64,000 bases of DNA, taken from NCBI GenBank assembly GCA_026419785.1, contig JAODTK010005839.1, positions 1-64,000 on the forward strand, in the 5' to 3' direction. This stretch comes from Sclerodactyla briareus (Eukaryota > Echinodermata > Holothuroidea > Dendrochirotida > Sclerodactylidae). Under the pieces are notes generated by a model. That model searched no databases, was not told where the DNA came from, and worked only from the letters and a program-made list of their open reading frames with translations. Every line of letters starts with the position of its first letter. Positions within the stretch are counted from its first letter, which is position 1. The translations under genes and the position numbers were made by a program. Shown here piece by piece: positions 34,284 to 46,030 of the stretch.

Positions 34284-35738
34284 GGGAAAGGAAACAGTTG
34301 AAGCCATCGAGCGGAGTCGCCATGCCAGGCTCAGTGTAAGACTCAGCTTTCTAGGGTGCTCCGTCGCAGCACTGAGGGCACTGCGATGCGACCAAAAGGT
34401 GATTAGAGTTACAATATGGAAAGTGAGAGTGATGCGGGATCAATAAAAACTATAGAGGGGTTAACTCCTTCAGTACATGACGGCAAAAGTTCTTGTTGAA
34501 TAATTCGGAACAGATACGTGGTCAGCTCAAGCTTGGGCATTTTTTTTTCAGCGTCCCGAGCAGTCTGGTTAGACCTCTCAAGAAATCCACCGTGGATCGC
34601 ATTTGGAGCTCAGTGTCTTGTTGAGAGGGATGCGGGAATTCGGTAGGCGGCTTCCTGTTCCGCAAGGCCCCCGACTCTCTGTGTGGGCCCAGGCTATCTG
34701 GAGACATTCTCGAGCAGGCGTGGGGTGCCAACAGTCTTTGTACACCGATATCCTGTATGCTAGAAGTGAGAGAGTACTGTGAAGTGTGCTGTGGAGTCGC
34801 TGACTTATACAGGTATTTTGCTGGCACCCTCTGTAGGGAAACAGTCGAAACCACGAGCGGACAGTCGAGTCGCGGGGTTTAAAATTGGTGGGTCAGGGTT
34901 TCTTTCCTGACTTCGCTGATGACGCTGAATATTCGAACGAGGTCACGGATTTTCTGGTTGATGCCCTTGGGGAAACGTAGTCGGGAGGCATACCTTTGGG
35001 CCTTCAGGTGGTACGGACCAAGACTATAGATCCAGCTTTGGTGGAATCTTGGACAGTGATGCTGGGCCTGTCCGAGTGTGGGCGAGAAACGTGGAGTCAC
35101 CAAGTCAGCGTTACCTCGGTGGTAGGGTCATTAGTGACTTTTGTCCGTTTCTTGGGATACCGGAGTAGGTCAGTAGACACCTCGGACCAGCATACGGAGT
35201 CATGGCACATGGAGTCAATAAATAGTGGTGTGTGGCGTTCGCGATATCTGAGCAAAGGGAACCAAGCTCCGCGTTTTCGGCTCTATTGTGCTTCCAATTT
35301 TTCTATAATCTAGTAAGGCTTCGGCTCTCGCTGCTGGGTTGAGACGGCGATTGGAATTCCTTTTTGGCAACTTCACTCGCTTGCATAATCGGTTAGCAGG
35401 ATCATGTATCCAATGTCATGGTTCTCGGATGGGGGGGAGGGGTGGATGTGGAAGGTTAGCTGCCGGAAAAAAAAATTCGCGATTCGCCAACTGCGTTCTT
35501 CGGCATACGGCGAGCTACGGCGGACGACCCTGCCCACCGTATCCTGCGTGGAACGAGATGGGTTGACGGGACGCACCGTTAGCTCATTATTGGCACCGCT
35601 CGAGGTACTAGAGAGTAGGAGGGATGGGCAGTCCAGGCCTGGTCGCTTGCCCGGATGAGGCCGGCGATTGGAAGAGGTGGGTGGATGGCGGCTAGGTGCC
35701 CCCTGGGAATGGCCTCCCCACATGAGTGAGTGAGTGAG
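34284..35738 (+). mobile_element. LINE retrotransposon, 5'-truncated, decayed
   Basis: The plus strand shows reverse-transcriptase remnants: a TVKCAVES block (about 34,775), the catalytic FADD at 34,912-34,923 followed by TDFLVDALG and, in another frame, PLGLQVVRTKT; then GVWRSRYLSKG (35,233-35,265), SIVLPIFL, ADDPAHRIL (about 35,515) and the GGWMAARCP block; it ends in TGAGTGAGTGAGTGAG. This order is that of a common animal LINE reverse transcriptase C-terminal half. Many frameshifts and stops show it is dead. The flanks TTATGTG (34,277-34,283) and TTACGTG (35,739-35,745) look like a 7-bp target duplication with one difference. It splits the 68-bp minisatellite. Confidence 0.85.
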
Positions 35739-35935
35739 TTACGTGTCCGAGTTGACAGATAGTGGTAATTGTAGTCTTGGCATGTATTCTGCTGGCACTA
35801 TACTCTATACCCGTTGACGAGCTTAGGGGTAGGTCAAACAGTTTATAGAAATAAATCCTGCCTCGTACTATCGACCAATGCCCCGGATTAGCATTATAAT
35901 GAGGTCACTAGTCATAGAATGCATTGTTGATTGTT
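35739..35935 (+). repeat. Minisatellite, about 68-bp unit, right part
   Basis: The same unit as 33,613-34,283, with anchors near 35,780, 35,849 and 35,920 (69 and 71 bp apart). Confidence 0.8.
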
Positions 35936-36558
35936 TCAATGACCATGCTTGGTTCCGGAGCGATAAACTTGAACAAACAGATAAACTTGTTAATCGACAT
36001 CAGAGAATGAACATGCTACGTCAAGGCCTATTCAGTCGTTTCGATCATCTACTATTTGCGAGTTGCGAATAACGAATTTATCAAATATGTCTGAAAACAG
36101 CGTTTTTCCCTAAAAAATATATCATATTCATAGAAAATTCCGATGATGCGTATATACATTATAGGCACATGCCTATAGATCTACGCCAAATAATTTAGAG
36201 AGTTGCGGTCAGGGGATCAACGGCACTATTCGCACCGAACGTATAGGAATCTCAGCAAACAGGTTTCTCTGTAAATCGCTCGACCGTTAGGTTTCAGGCC
36301 TTGCAAATGAACGTTTTAGATAAGCCCTCTTGGATGAACAGTTTGGAATTGCACTCGACGTAATTAATTTTTATTTGAAACATTAAGCACTGTCCTAACA
36401 AAGGTGAACGTGTGAAACAAAGGGCCATGTCGACCAAACGTCACTAGCTGTACCCATTCAATCAATTACCTCCTAATATAGCACAGTTTATTATCCTACC
36501 AACGTAAGGCATACACTATTTACGGCGACCTCCCCCTTTTCTCTTTCTCTCATTTCAG
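35936..36558. other. Presumed intron, nothing recognised
   Basis: AT-rich with no motif, ending in the strong pyrimidine tract TTTTCTCTTTCTCTCATTTC before the acceptor at 36,557-36,558. Confidence 0.4.
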
Positions 36559-36621
36559 TCACGACGAAGATTTTGCAATACTTTTGCAATACAGACGGAT
36601 GCTAACAAAGTTAGATGTTGA
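36559..36621 (+). CDS. Candidate exon after a very strong acceptor
   Basis: CCTTTTCTCTTTCTCTCATTTCAG is the best pyrimidine tract and acceptor I found in the window. If spliced in phase 0 from the alternative donor at 33,608, the reading gives 20 further codons to a TGA, with a tri-arginine and two cysteines: a short secreted peptide. In phase 1 it gives a 15-codon end with two cysteines and a TAA, and in phase 2 a longer frame (HDEDFAILLQYRRMLTKLDV) stopping at a TAA. Which phase is used cannot be told from the sequence. The exon end in the last case is not defined. Confidence 0.35.
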   Translation, partial: SRRRFCNTFAIQTDANKVRC

Positions 36622-36769
36622 TGTTATCAGTGATTGTCCATAAGCGATTTCTATGTCGAAGAGGCATCAACAGTGACAAACAGCATTCGATCTATACCAC
36701 ATATATACCTACTACATTTTCCCGGACATTAACGAATAAGCCAAAATCTGTCCGCTCTGCCCCAATCAG

Positions 36770-36952
36770 CGATTAGCGACAGTGGTTGCCACGTTTGCGA
36801 ATATCTTACTCTCTCTCGCACCGATTGCTTTCGGTTACCTCGCGTTGATGATCTGGCTGGTGTTCGCAGGCCCAAAAGTGATGAGAAAGACGGACCGTCA
36901 AGGTTGGATTGGCCATGTAACCAGTAACGGAGACTATCAGCCCCATGTATGA
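36770..36952 (+). CDS. Candidate last exon: membrane-spanning segment and short tail
   Basis: An acceptor TGTCCGCTCTGCCCCAATCAG ends at 36,769; a stop lies upstream in the same frame, so the exon must start about here. The 60 codons encode about 28 hydrophobic residues (residues 5-33, with NILLSLAPIAFGYLALMIWL at the core) and a basic, polar tail (KVMRKTDRQGW...NGDYQPHV) ending in a TGA at 36,950-36,952. This is what the last exon of a type I membrane protein looks like; a YQPHV end could be a short sorting signal. An AATAAA lies at 37,104-37,109, though it is also the edge of repeat R1. Family unknown. Confidence 0.45.
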   Translation, partial: RLATVVATFANILLSLAPIAFGYLALMIWLVFAGPKVMRKTDRQGWIGHVTSNGDYQPHV

Positions 36953-37103
36953 TCAATATTAGCCGGAGATTTACAGAGCGGTATCAGTGACTCCTTGCAA
37001 GCAAACATCCGAGTCCCAGCATTGTCGATGAGCGAGGTCTTGGTCTCCACTTCAACCCCACTGCATTACAATGAAGTGGGTTTTTTTAGTTTTGTTTTGA
37101 GAT

Positions 37104-37702
37104 AATAAAGGACGACTGCAGGATGAATTATGAGGAGGCTAATATATTAGCTGGAGGAAAACGGAATGAAAGTCAGTCCAACCGGAAGTTCATACGACTT
37201 CCGGTTACAGAGTTAGCGTCCTTTGAAGTTTGTACATGTGTATTGCGCAAGATCGCAAAACATCCCATCATGCACTAATAAATGATGTCATACTTTGCAA
37301 CACCCTGCGAACAATCTCGGTTTTCTATTGAAATTTTACACATTAGTTCTTCTCACTTCGAAAAGCATTTTGGTCTATGGGAGAGGATTACTTTAGGGGT
37401 GGTAGGTGTTGATGGTTACTTACTTCGGTGAGAGAAAGACAACGCAACTCGGCTAAATGTTTACTTATTCACCCACATAGACAATAACATCCATGACATA
37501 CTTTGCGGTTTCCAATGTGACGTCATGCGTATTTGCGCAATTGATTCCCCTATTATCTCTGCATAATGGACTAAACTTTGAAGGCCAAAAACTCCATATA
37601 GGAACATCGTATCGAAATGGGGTTTGGGACTCTATAGATACCTTTTCCATTCTCCACACGATATACCCTGTTGTTTCCAAGGTTGCAGTTGTCCTTTGAG
37701 TC
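37104..37702 (+). repeat. Dispersed repeat R1, copy 2
   Basis: Begins AATAAAGGAC(G)ACTGCAG like copy 3 at 41,549 and ends in the TTGTTTCCAAGGTTGCAGTTG block. It follows directly after the candidate membrane-protein exon. Confidence 0.7.
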
Positions 37703-37739
37703 TCGCGGTCACTGTAATTCCAGTCATTCGTTGAACCAG

Positions 37740-37900
37740 AAACTTCCGCTTCACCAGGGTCCTGATGTCCTGCGAGTGAGGGACGTAGTAGAAGGGCGTC
37801 CCGGGAGCAGGGATGAAATTAGTTTATACTCCTGCCCGATATAATCTGGAGCGTAGTCGAGCAGGGAAAAGGCAAATTATCGATGGTGGGTCATCATCTC
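37740..37900 (+). repeat. Dispersed repeat R5 fragment
   Basis: The blocks GTCCTG, GTCCCGGGAGCA(G/T)GGAT, CTGCCCGATATAATCTG and TCGAGCAG...AAAGGCA recur in the same order inside the block-B-specific insertion at 57,372-57,868. Confidence 0.5.
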
Positions 37901-37919
37901 GGTCATATGGCAGGAAGCT

Positions 37920-38165
37920 GTGGCGTGCCCACGGGAGAACCCCCCCCCCCCATGACCGAAGTGATCAATAATTTTTAAACACAAACACTTATTTTTTGCA
38001 GCTCGGTAGAGGTTTTGCAGCTGTTATTTAGCAAATATTGCAGCAGCATTGGGCTAGGGGCCCATAAATTGTACTTATTTGCCAATGGGAAGGGTTGTTG
38101 AGACCACAATTATGAGGGCACACTCCCTTGGGTCCGACCTCGAATCTGTCACGATAGCACCTGCC
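37920..38165 (+). repeat. Dispersed repeat R2, copy 1
   Basis: Shares GTGGCGTGCCC, a C-run, CATGACC...AAGTGATCAA, GAGGTTTTGCAGCT, ATAAATTGTACTTATTTGCCAATGG and TTGGGTCCGACCTC with 39,429-39,735. The outer GTGGCGTA-type end resembles a DNA transposon terminus. Confidence 0.75.
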
Positions 38166-39428
38166 CGGAAGTATCTTACCGGTCAGTTAATTTTTCTCTC
38201 ATTATAAGGGACTGTAAACAGTTGTAGTCCATGTGGCGGAATACCTGTATGGAGCATACCGTTACTATTACAGTTACCTACGTTCCGTTACATCCCTATC
38301 TTAATGTATCCGTGTCAATGATACCGCAACACTCAAAATTTCAATCCTTCCACAAAAGTGTGATTGATGAAAGGTCACCCATGGTAAGTGTTTAGCAAAA
38401 CATTCAAGAAGAAATTTGGTTAAGTTCGTTAGCCGAAAATTTTTCAGCAGACTACAATCACCATCTATCATCAGAATAATGATGGCACTATGGTTTGTTT
38501 CTATATGTAAGCATGTTCGACCATGTAGTTTATATCTTAGCTGCTAACGCCATTCATTTCAGCCACAAATATGCTATAACCGGGATACGGCTCACCCCAA
38601 TCTAGAAAATCCAATCTTCTCCCACACTCCAGTCTGATTTCATCATCGCAACGAATGTTTAATGGCAGTCTAGTTCTAAAGATCCCACCACAGTCCCCAT
38701 TGGGTATGATTGGTCATAGGATGGTGCCATATTGTGTTTTACAGTAGCGCAAATCAGGAGTTAACAAAATACGGCTGAATTATCATTATAAAATTGAAAA
38801 TTTAGCACCAATATAAGAATATAATTCTTGTGATTGGAAGTGTATTCCCTGAAGAAGAAACTGTGGATCATGTCGGGTGAAACCTCTTCGTATAAGATTA
38901 GGTTATTTCAAAAGTTGATTTCAGAATACTCCATCCTGTTGGGTGTTATTTCAAAGTCAAGTCACAGGTAACGTAACCAAGTTGTAACAAAAATTCAATT
39001 TCCCTCTTGGTGAATTTCAGGGATTGATGACACACCAGGAGGGAGGGGGCGCTCATAGACGGATACCCAGTAAGAGTCTCTCATTGGCACCTCAATAACA
39101 GGACAATGTGCGAAAGTGGGTAAACACCCAGAAAGGAACCCCAAAATTTATTTTACATCCTTTTGAATAGCTTTTAGTTGTTTTTTTTTTCAGATGCAAT
39201 TCATTATTCATTTCCAACATCGTTACACTGGACTTTGTATAACCAGAGCTTCGTGCGACCTCCTCTCCCCGCCCCCGGACGTACGAAGGGGATTTTTAGT
39301 AACTGCTTACCGCACTATAGTTTCAAAATTATACGAATATATCAGGTTTCCTGAAGATTTACTGCGGCATTCTTATTTTTGTCTTGTGTGTGTGAATGGG
39401 GGGTAGTACAAAAACTGATCAATGAATA
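38166..39428. other. No gene recognised
   Basis: AT-rich sequence. A TTGTTTTTTTTTTTCAG acceptor-like tract at about 39,180 precedes a 70-codon frame (39,194-39,406), but no donor, homolog or motif supports it. Confidence 0.5.
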
Positions 39429-39735
39429 CAGTGGCGTACCCCCGGGGGGTTTGGGGGGGGTCATAACCCCCCCCCCCCCCATGACCACCAAGTGATCAAC
39501 TAAATTCTTAGCACAAAAACTGATTTTTTTTGCGGTTCAGTGGAGGTTTTGCAGCTTTTATTTAGCAAATTATGGCAGAAGCATGTGTACAGGGGGGCTC
39601 ATAAATTGTACTTATTTGCCAATGGGAGGGTGAGGCCCATATAGGAGGGCGCACTACATTGGGTCCGACCTCAACCCCCCCCCCCCCCAGACAATCTATC
39701 GTGTAAGCGGCCGGAATTATTACTTTGGGCCCTGT
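39429..39735 (+). repeat. Dispersed repeat R2, copy 2
   Basis: Begins ACAGTGGCGTACCCCCGGGG and follows the same series of blocks as copy 1. Two long C-runs are present. Confidence 0.75.
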
Positions 39736-40289
39736 CAATGGGTTGTCGTACAAGGACGTTGACACTAATATAGACGAGTGTCGAGGATATTTCTAGGATC
39801 TACATTACCAATGTGCCATGTCAATGATTTTCGTAGCAAAGCAGCGCAGTATTTGAGGTTTTGTGTCTGGCGTTTAGTGCAAAGAGACACGCGGACGAAG
39901 AACAGAAAAAAAAAGAAAAAGTTTAAAGGCTAGGTGATTCTCAGATGATCTTGATTAATCAAGGGAAAGCATTGTCAATTTCAAGGTTACAAAAGTTTTT
40001 ACAATAGGGACCATGATTGTCGTAAAATTATTATGGAGACCGCACATAAAAGTATGAATTATCCATCCAGGCGAGGTCTGGTGAACGAGCTGAAATTAGC
40101 CAAAATAATAAAGTTTCATAAACAACATCCCCATTTCTCCCCCCCCCCAACACCCCCACCCCCCCCCCCCTTCAATACTGGTCCCGCCTCCTACACTGAA
40201 AACAGGAGTAATGTGCTCCAGCTATAGAAAGCGGCTCTGCTACCGATTTTCAAAACCTGTACAAAAAAAAAGAAATCCGGGCCTCCTCC
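39736..40289. other. No feature recognised
   Basis: Contains an interrupted C-run at 40,140-40,170 and an A-run at about 40,262; otherwise nothing. Confidence 0.5.
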
Positions 40290-41270
40290 TGTTAACCAGG
40301 TTTTCAGACTTTGTCCTCTCTTGACCTTTGACATAACCCCCCAAACTGGGATCATGTACTACTGAGAGTATGAGGAACCACATTACCAAGTATGAGTTTA
40401 TCCATCACAGGTGGGATGAGTTACCGTGTAACAATATGAAATTGCCCAAATTTATTCAGTTTTTTAAAATTTTCCATTTTCACGCTACCAACTGAAGTCC
40501 AGTCTACACCAAAAGACGATTAGGGCCATGCACTCCCCATGAGGAGGGAAACTGCCCTACGAATTTCAACCTGATCGGACCAGAACTCTGGAACTATCGT
40601 GTAAACGAGATTCTAAGCCGGTGACCCCCTGACCTTAATGAACATTGACCCTGACCCCTAAACAATTGGGATCATGTACTCATCATGGGGAACCCATCTA
40701 CCAAGTATGACTTCATTCATCCAGGTGGGGGCAAGTTATCGTGTTACAAGGCTAGGCGTCACACACACACACCACACCCCCACAAACACATGCTTACAAG
40801 ATTTACAATAGGGGACCATTTAGTCCCATTATGGGGAACTGCAGTGTATGCTAAGTAGAACTTCATCCACGTGAAGTCTTCGAGGCGAACCATATTTCAA
40901 CCTGACAGACAAGGCACTCTGGATTCCAAGACTTCAAGACTCTGGACCTATCTTGACCCAGATAAACTTTTGAACCTGACCCCAAAAACAATAGGAATCA
41001 TGTACTCATCATGGGGAACCTACATGCCAAGTATGAGCTTCATCCATCTAGGTGGGGTCGAGTTATCATATTAGAAGCTAATTAAAATTGGGCCAAACAA
41101 AATTAATTTTCACAATTTCCACATTTCCCTCTGAAAACGACCCCCCAGTCTATCCCCAAAAAACCAAAAAACAATAGGGTCCTGTACTCCACATAGGAGA
41201 GCTGCATACCGAATTTCAACCTGATCAGACCAGGGGGTGTAAGTAACAGCGTCCGAATTTCAGAAACAAG
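40290..41270 (+). repeat. Tandem repeat T1 array
   Basis: About three units of the T1 repeat: GGGATCATGTACTCATCATG, GGGGAACC(C/T)ACAT, AAGTATGA(C/G)(T)TTCAT, CATCCAGGTGGGG and CGAGTTATC recur at about 40,340, 40,665 and 40,985. Between them, CAATTTCCACATTT and CAGTCTACACCA-type blocks also recur. Confidence 0.85.
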
Positions 41271-41544
41271 ACCATGACGTAGTTCAACACGGCAGGCACA
41301 TCTCTGCTCATCATATTTTGGGCGGAAAATCAGACAGTTGAGTGATACTACACTCGTTCTGTTTCTTTTGTGTTTTGCAACCAACTATGCACTGGATATT
41401 AGTCCCTCAGTAAGGGGAGAGGGAAGGAAAAGACGGGATGGGGAGAGGGAGAGGGGAGCCCAAAAAAGGGAAACACGAGGAAAAGGGAGCAGGATCCGGA
41501 GAGATATTTTGAATGAAGGTTATGCGCGAACAGTGGAAACGACG
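41271..41544. other. Purine-rich spacer
   Basis: A GGGAGAGGGAAGG-type purine tract lies at about 41,408-41,490. Nothing else is recognised. Confidence 0.5.
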
Positions 41545-42182
41545 AGACACAATAAAGGACACTGCAGAATGAATTGAAAAGAGGCCAATATGAGCTGTAG
41601 AACAAATGACTGCGTTAGCTATTAAACCCGGACGTTTAGTTTATGAATACTTTCGTTACGGACAGTTACAGTCCTTTGAAGTTTGTTGCATGGGTATTGC
41701 CGCAAGATCGGAAAAGCAATCATATCTTGCAATAATATAAATGAAGTCTATTTGCACAACCCTGCAAACAATTTTTGTTTTCTATGGAAATTCACACTTA
41801 TTTCCACTTCGAAACGCATTTAGTCTATGGGAAGGATTGCTGTAGTAGGGTTTTGGTAAGTGTGGATGGTTACTTTGGTGAGAGAAAGAAAACATTAACT
41901 TTGCTGCTGAAGTTGACCTTTCAACAAAAATGAAAACAATGCAATACATGGCATACTACCAAACCCTACCCGGCCCGGGTTTTCCAAGTGTGACGTCATA
42001 TGTGCATTATCGCGCAACTGGGATTCTCTGCATAACAATGGATCAAACCTTCGAAGGCCAATAACACTTCCACATAAGGAACATTGTATGAACATGGGGT
42101 TTGGACCTACGAGATAACAGGTTTCCATGCCGTAACGATATATTCTCTGGTGTATCCAACGTCCTCAGTTGTTCTTTTAAAA
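41545..42182 (+). repeat. Dispersed repeat R1, copy 3
   Basis: Same series of anchors as the other two copies, including CAATAAAGGACACTGCAG at the left and TTCTTTTAAAACGCTTAGG just past the right edge. Confidence 0.7.
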
Positions 42183-43039
42183 CGCTTAGGACCTTGTCAC
42201 CTGACTACGACTCTGTCGCTCTGTTCCGGTTGATCACTACGGGCGGAGGTCGAGAACCTAACGTGTGACGGTTGATGACATATGCTATTTCCTAAATATA
42301 TGGATAATAAAAACTAATGAGCTATACGCGTTCTAAAACCTAAAGAGGAATCGGTTGTTTTCCCCCCCAGTTTTTGTGACCAGGAAATATATTTCCGGTG
42401 ACGTGGGGTGTATCAAAACGCAAGCTTTCGCGCCAACCCCCTATTGCATCCAACTTGATAATCGGCAGAAATGCAATGTGGACAAATCAATTAGCGTATG
42501 TTGGCGATTGAAGAATGCAATTTCCAAAATGTTTTGGATGTAAAACTTCGTAGTTCTAAGGCTAAAAAGAATCGGGTTGCTCAGTTTTTGTGCCCCCCGG
42601 ATAGTATGCTATTTCGATTATCCGGGGGCATCGACAACCCCAGAATTCCCCCTGACGCAACGCGCCAACGATTGTGGCGCTCCGTCCACCGGCAAAAACC
42701 GTTTGTCGAGATTTTCACCGGCCGCGGTGTGGAGGGTAACCAGAGCCCGTTTGTTTGTGGCTGCAGTGGTTCTGGAGCCGGTGGCTCCTCAAACCCACCC
42801 CGCCGAAGGCGTCCACTTGCTTGCTCGAATCATGCCTCCTCTTTCGAATTTCCGTACCGATGAGTATCCTGCTTCGGCTTTTCCTTTCCTCCGCAAGAGA
42901 ATTAGCCATTCCCGCATTCACTGGGGTATCCCGGATCCAATTGAAATCCTGCCTGAATGAACTGCCCCCCGCCCCCCACCGAAACTTCCCCCCTCCTGAC
43001 GGCGGTTGAGGCGCGGGGGGGTTCGCCGCCTGTGACTGT
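42183..43039. other. Spacer with short inverted and dispersed motifs
   Basis: GCCCCCCGGATA and TATCCGGGGGC (about 42,590-42,630) form an inverted pair. GCGCCAACGATTGTGGCGCTCC at about 42,664 belongs to a motif found at five places in the window. Several overlapping frames of 80-130 codons on both strands (42,498-43,113) cannot all be real; none has splice or duplicate support. Confidence 0.45.
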
Positions 43040-43381
43040 TGGCGGGAGACCGAAGATTGTTCCAGAACTAAAGAAGCCTGATCATTAACGGCGGTCTGAT
43101 CGGGAGCGTCCACCTGTTTGGAGCGTTTGGCACGGCGGGGCGATCGATCCCCCGACGAAACACTTAAAGAAGAAGAGACCCGGCTCGGCGGCGAACGGTT
43201 TCTTACGGCGCCGTTTCTCTTTCCCCCCGGTCGACCTCCGAAGGGAGAGCGTCCGATGGCTCCCCCCTAGACATCATCGAAACATCCTCAAAGTTATAAT
43301 TCTAAGCGGTCACCGTGGAGAAGCTGGGCTGACCCAAACAACATCCTCCAACTCCTGTGGTTGGGAGGGGACTTCTCCTGG

Positions 43382-43828
43382 TCAATCGGTATCTGGTCTT
43401 TCTGGGCGCTGCCCGAGCCGTCCGGTCTCAGCTGATCTGTAATTCTCCTCGTCGGCGGCGCCAAAACGTTTTACCAACTCCCAGGGTCGTTGGGCCGCGC
43501 CGGTAGGCGACACGTGGTAACCACCACGGAACCCTCCGCCGGCCGGACCCGTCGGTACCACCGTATCCGACTGGACCGGCCGGTCCGCAAACCGCCCCCG
43601 GGCGGTCTGCTCGTTTCGAGATCCGCCCTCGCCGGGCGGTCCACAGGTTATCATCGGTGTCGCACAACCACCGGTTGACGCCGTGACACCTACTGTCCCT
43701 GGTCCGTGGGACGGGGTTTCGGGTCGCGTCCCGACGGACGGACCGAGGTTCTTTCCCCTGGTGACAGCTAATCCCCCCTGAACCGTGGCTCGTACGCTGC
43801 AATCTGAACCCTCTGCCATTAATCTCAA
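43382..43828 (-). pseudogene. GC-rich coding-like segment of unknown protein, copy 1
   Basis: A minus-strand frame of 148 codons, rich in Gly, Pro, Arg and Thr, begins near 43,828 and contains GEGGSRNEQTARGRF. Copy 2 (49,232-49,896) preserves GGSRNEQTARGGF in the corresponding frame but is broken elsewhere, and downstream a basic KEKRRRKKK run appears. High GC relative to neighbours and glycine/arginine richness would suit the N-terminal (gag-like) protein of a retroelement, but no protease, polymerase or zinc knuckle is visible. A neighbouring frame (43,428-43,802) is also open. Confidence 0.3.
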
Positions 43829-45811
43829 TGTTTTTTTTCCTCTTGCCTAATTCCCTTCTTGGATGTTGGTGGCTTGGCAGCTTAGCAGTTTTTGCCGGTT
43901 GTTTAGATGCCTGCGCTTGGCCTGTCGTTTGGCAATCTGGCAGTGGGCTCGAAAGCCGCTGGAACCGTGACTCATCCCAGGAGATGCATACATCACACCG
44001 GGGGTAATCGGACGCTCACGGGGCCGGCATCAGGACACTGGAGGTGGCTATTCCCCAGGCGGGTGAACGTCTTTGAACTTCGCCAATCACGAACGGCACC
44101 GTAAACTCATCGTCGAGCTGTGAAATACGTTAAGGAGAAAACGCTAAAACATCGGTCATACCTACTTCCACCAACCTCATAATCTACCAAAGGTGAAAAA
44201 TACACGTTAACCACTCCATCTTAGTCGGAAGACCGAGAACCATCCTGAATGAAAGATGGGAATATACCTTTACTTCCACAACCGAGAAAACTACCGTACC
44301 CGTCGTTTTTTTTTTTTTTTTGGACTGCTCTCACAAACAAAATAACGACTTTCCTCATGTCCCCCCCCTCTCTCCTCTCTCCACCAAATAAGATCCAGTA
44401 TCCTCTTACGCGCTGAACGACACCCCCCCCCTTGCCCCCGGACGGGAGGGTGATACGGATGTTAAGGGAAAACCCCAGAGACGGGCGGGAAGAAAGAGGG
44501 GGGGGGACAATTGAGGGAGGTAAGAGGATACACCCGACTTACATGGCAGCACAAGTCCCGCAACGTCGAAGACAATTTTTTTTTATAAATTTTTTTAAGA
44601 CCTAAGCCTAACCATAACACTAGGCGGTGTACCAATCCAATAGTTAGGTCTAACAGGGGTGCCCGAAAGCACCACAGGGCCCTACGTTAGGCTAGTCCTA
44701 AGACACCGTGCGACAAACAAAACGGCGCTGGAGAGAAAAAGCAACAATCCTTAAAAAAACAACGCTGAAATCAAAAGGATACACGTGTGAAAAATCCCAA
44801 GTAAGGGTGAAGAAAATACCCAAAGGATTGTTTAGTAGAGAAATTTTGAGATTGGCGTTACCACTAGGAAACAAGACAAAATTCTAAACCAAGCTTGACA
44901 TAAACCAACGTTATGGCTGGCGATTTGAGAAGACTTTTGGGTTGCCACCCCGGACTCTGGTGTAAACATAGCCAAGTCTTGACATATTATTGGGGGTGGT
45001 GCATGGGGTTGCCAATTGGGTAAGTAATAGTTGTGGAGTAGATTGTACACACATACAAAAAACTAAATAGAGGACCTAGGCTGGTCCTACCTAATGACTG
45101 GTGCCAAATATCAGAGTCTAGGCGACGATTTACCCTGATAATTCAATGCAAAACGACTACTGTACATCGATTCTACAAATATTTCTTTTCAGTAAACCAC
45201 ATTAATCAAAAGTGTTACTGTAAATGCTCGCAGGACGCAGGCGCAAAAGCAATTGCACCCTCAATGAATCAATTGGATTACAACCGCTCACTCTGCCGGT
45301 AACTTCCCGAACGATCTTTCACCTCACATCGATTTACCATGTACCCGTACGCGGAAAGTGAGTACTACCCAGGGCCAGTTACGGCATGTATATATCAATT
45401 ATGAAAGGCAACGTATTAATAAGTAATCCTAGCCTACCTGGCACACTTGGAATGACAGCTTACGCTATGAATTTCCCCTATACAGATCGTGTTCGAGACT
45501 ATCCCAGCACGATATTTGGGTATTTCCAGTATTTTGGTGATCTTCCGTTTGGTAATACCATTATACCAGGAAATAATGGGCCCGTGCGTTTCGTTAGTTG
45601 AAATCCGTGAGGAACATCTATGAAATGCTGTATCCTCAGGAAGTCGGGAACAAACTAAAAATCCCGCGAGAAGGGGCAAGGGGAATAGAAAATATATGTA
45701 GCATCACGAATTTAAACTCAACTGTGGGTCAAACCTACATATATGGTGTTGCGGTTGCTTCAACAACTACAAACGAAAGAAAAAAAAAAAAAAAATGTTG
45801 CTATGTCAACC

Positions 45812-46030
45812 GATAGTGTTGGTTAAGAACGACCCACTGAGGGTACCCTATGGTGGGTGCCCCTGGGTCGGGTGGTCCCGCCAATGAATGTGCACTCGCA
45901 AAGGGTGTCCTTTGTGTGTTTGCGTGTTTGGGGTTTTTTGGTGTGTGGTGTGTGTGGTGCGTTTGCGGGCCTTCATATTTTTTTTAGGGGTTTTTCTCAA
46001 ATATCTAACTTTGAGGTGGCCGAACATGTC
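45812..46030 (+). repeat. Sub-repeat of block C (GGTACCCTATGGTGGG unit)
   Basis: The unit GTTAAGAAC...GGTACCCTATGGTGGG...GTGCACTCGCAAAGG, followed by a GT-rich stretch and an AACTTTGAGGTGG block, occurs here, at 47,228-47,436 and 47,437-47,560 in copy 1, and at 51,929-52,159 and 52,160-52,310 in copy 2. Adjacent copies are about 210-230 bp apart. Confidence 0.75.

Noticed and set aside
41399-41605. Overlapping open frames on both strands.
   Set aside because: Purine-rich low-complexity DNA gives long frames without stops; no coding signal.
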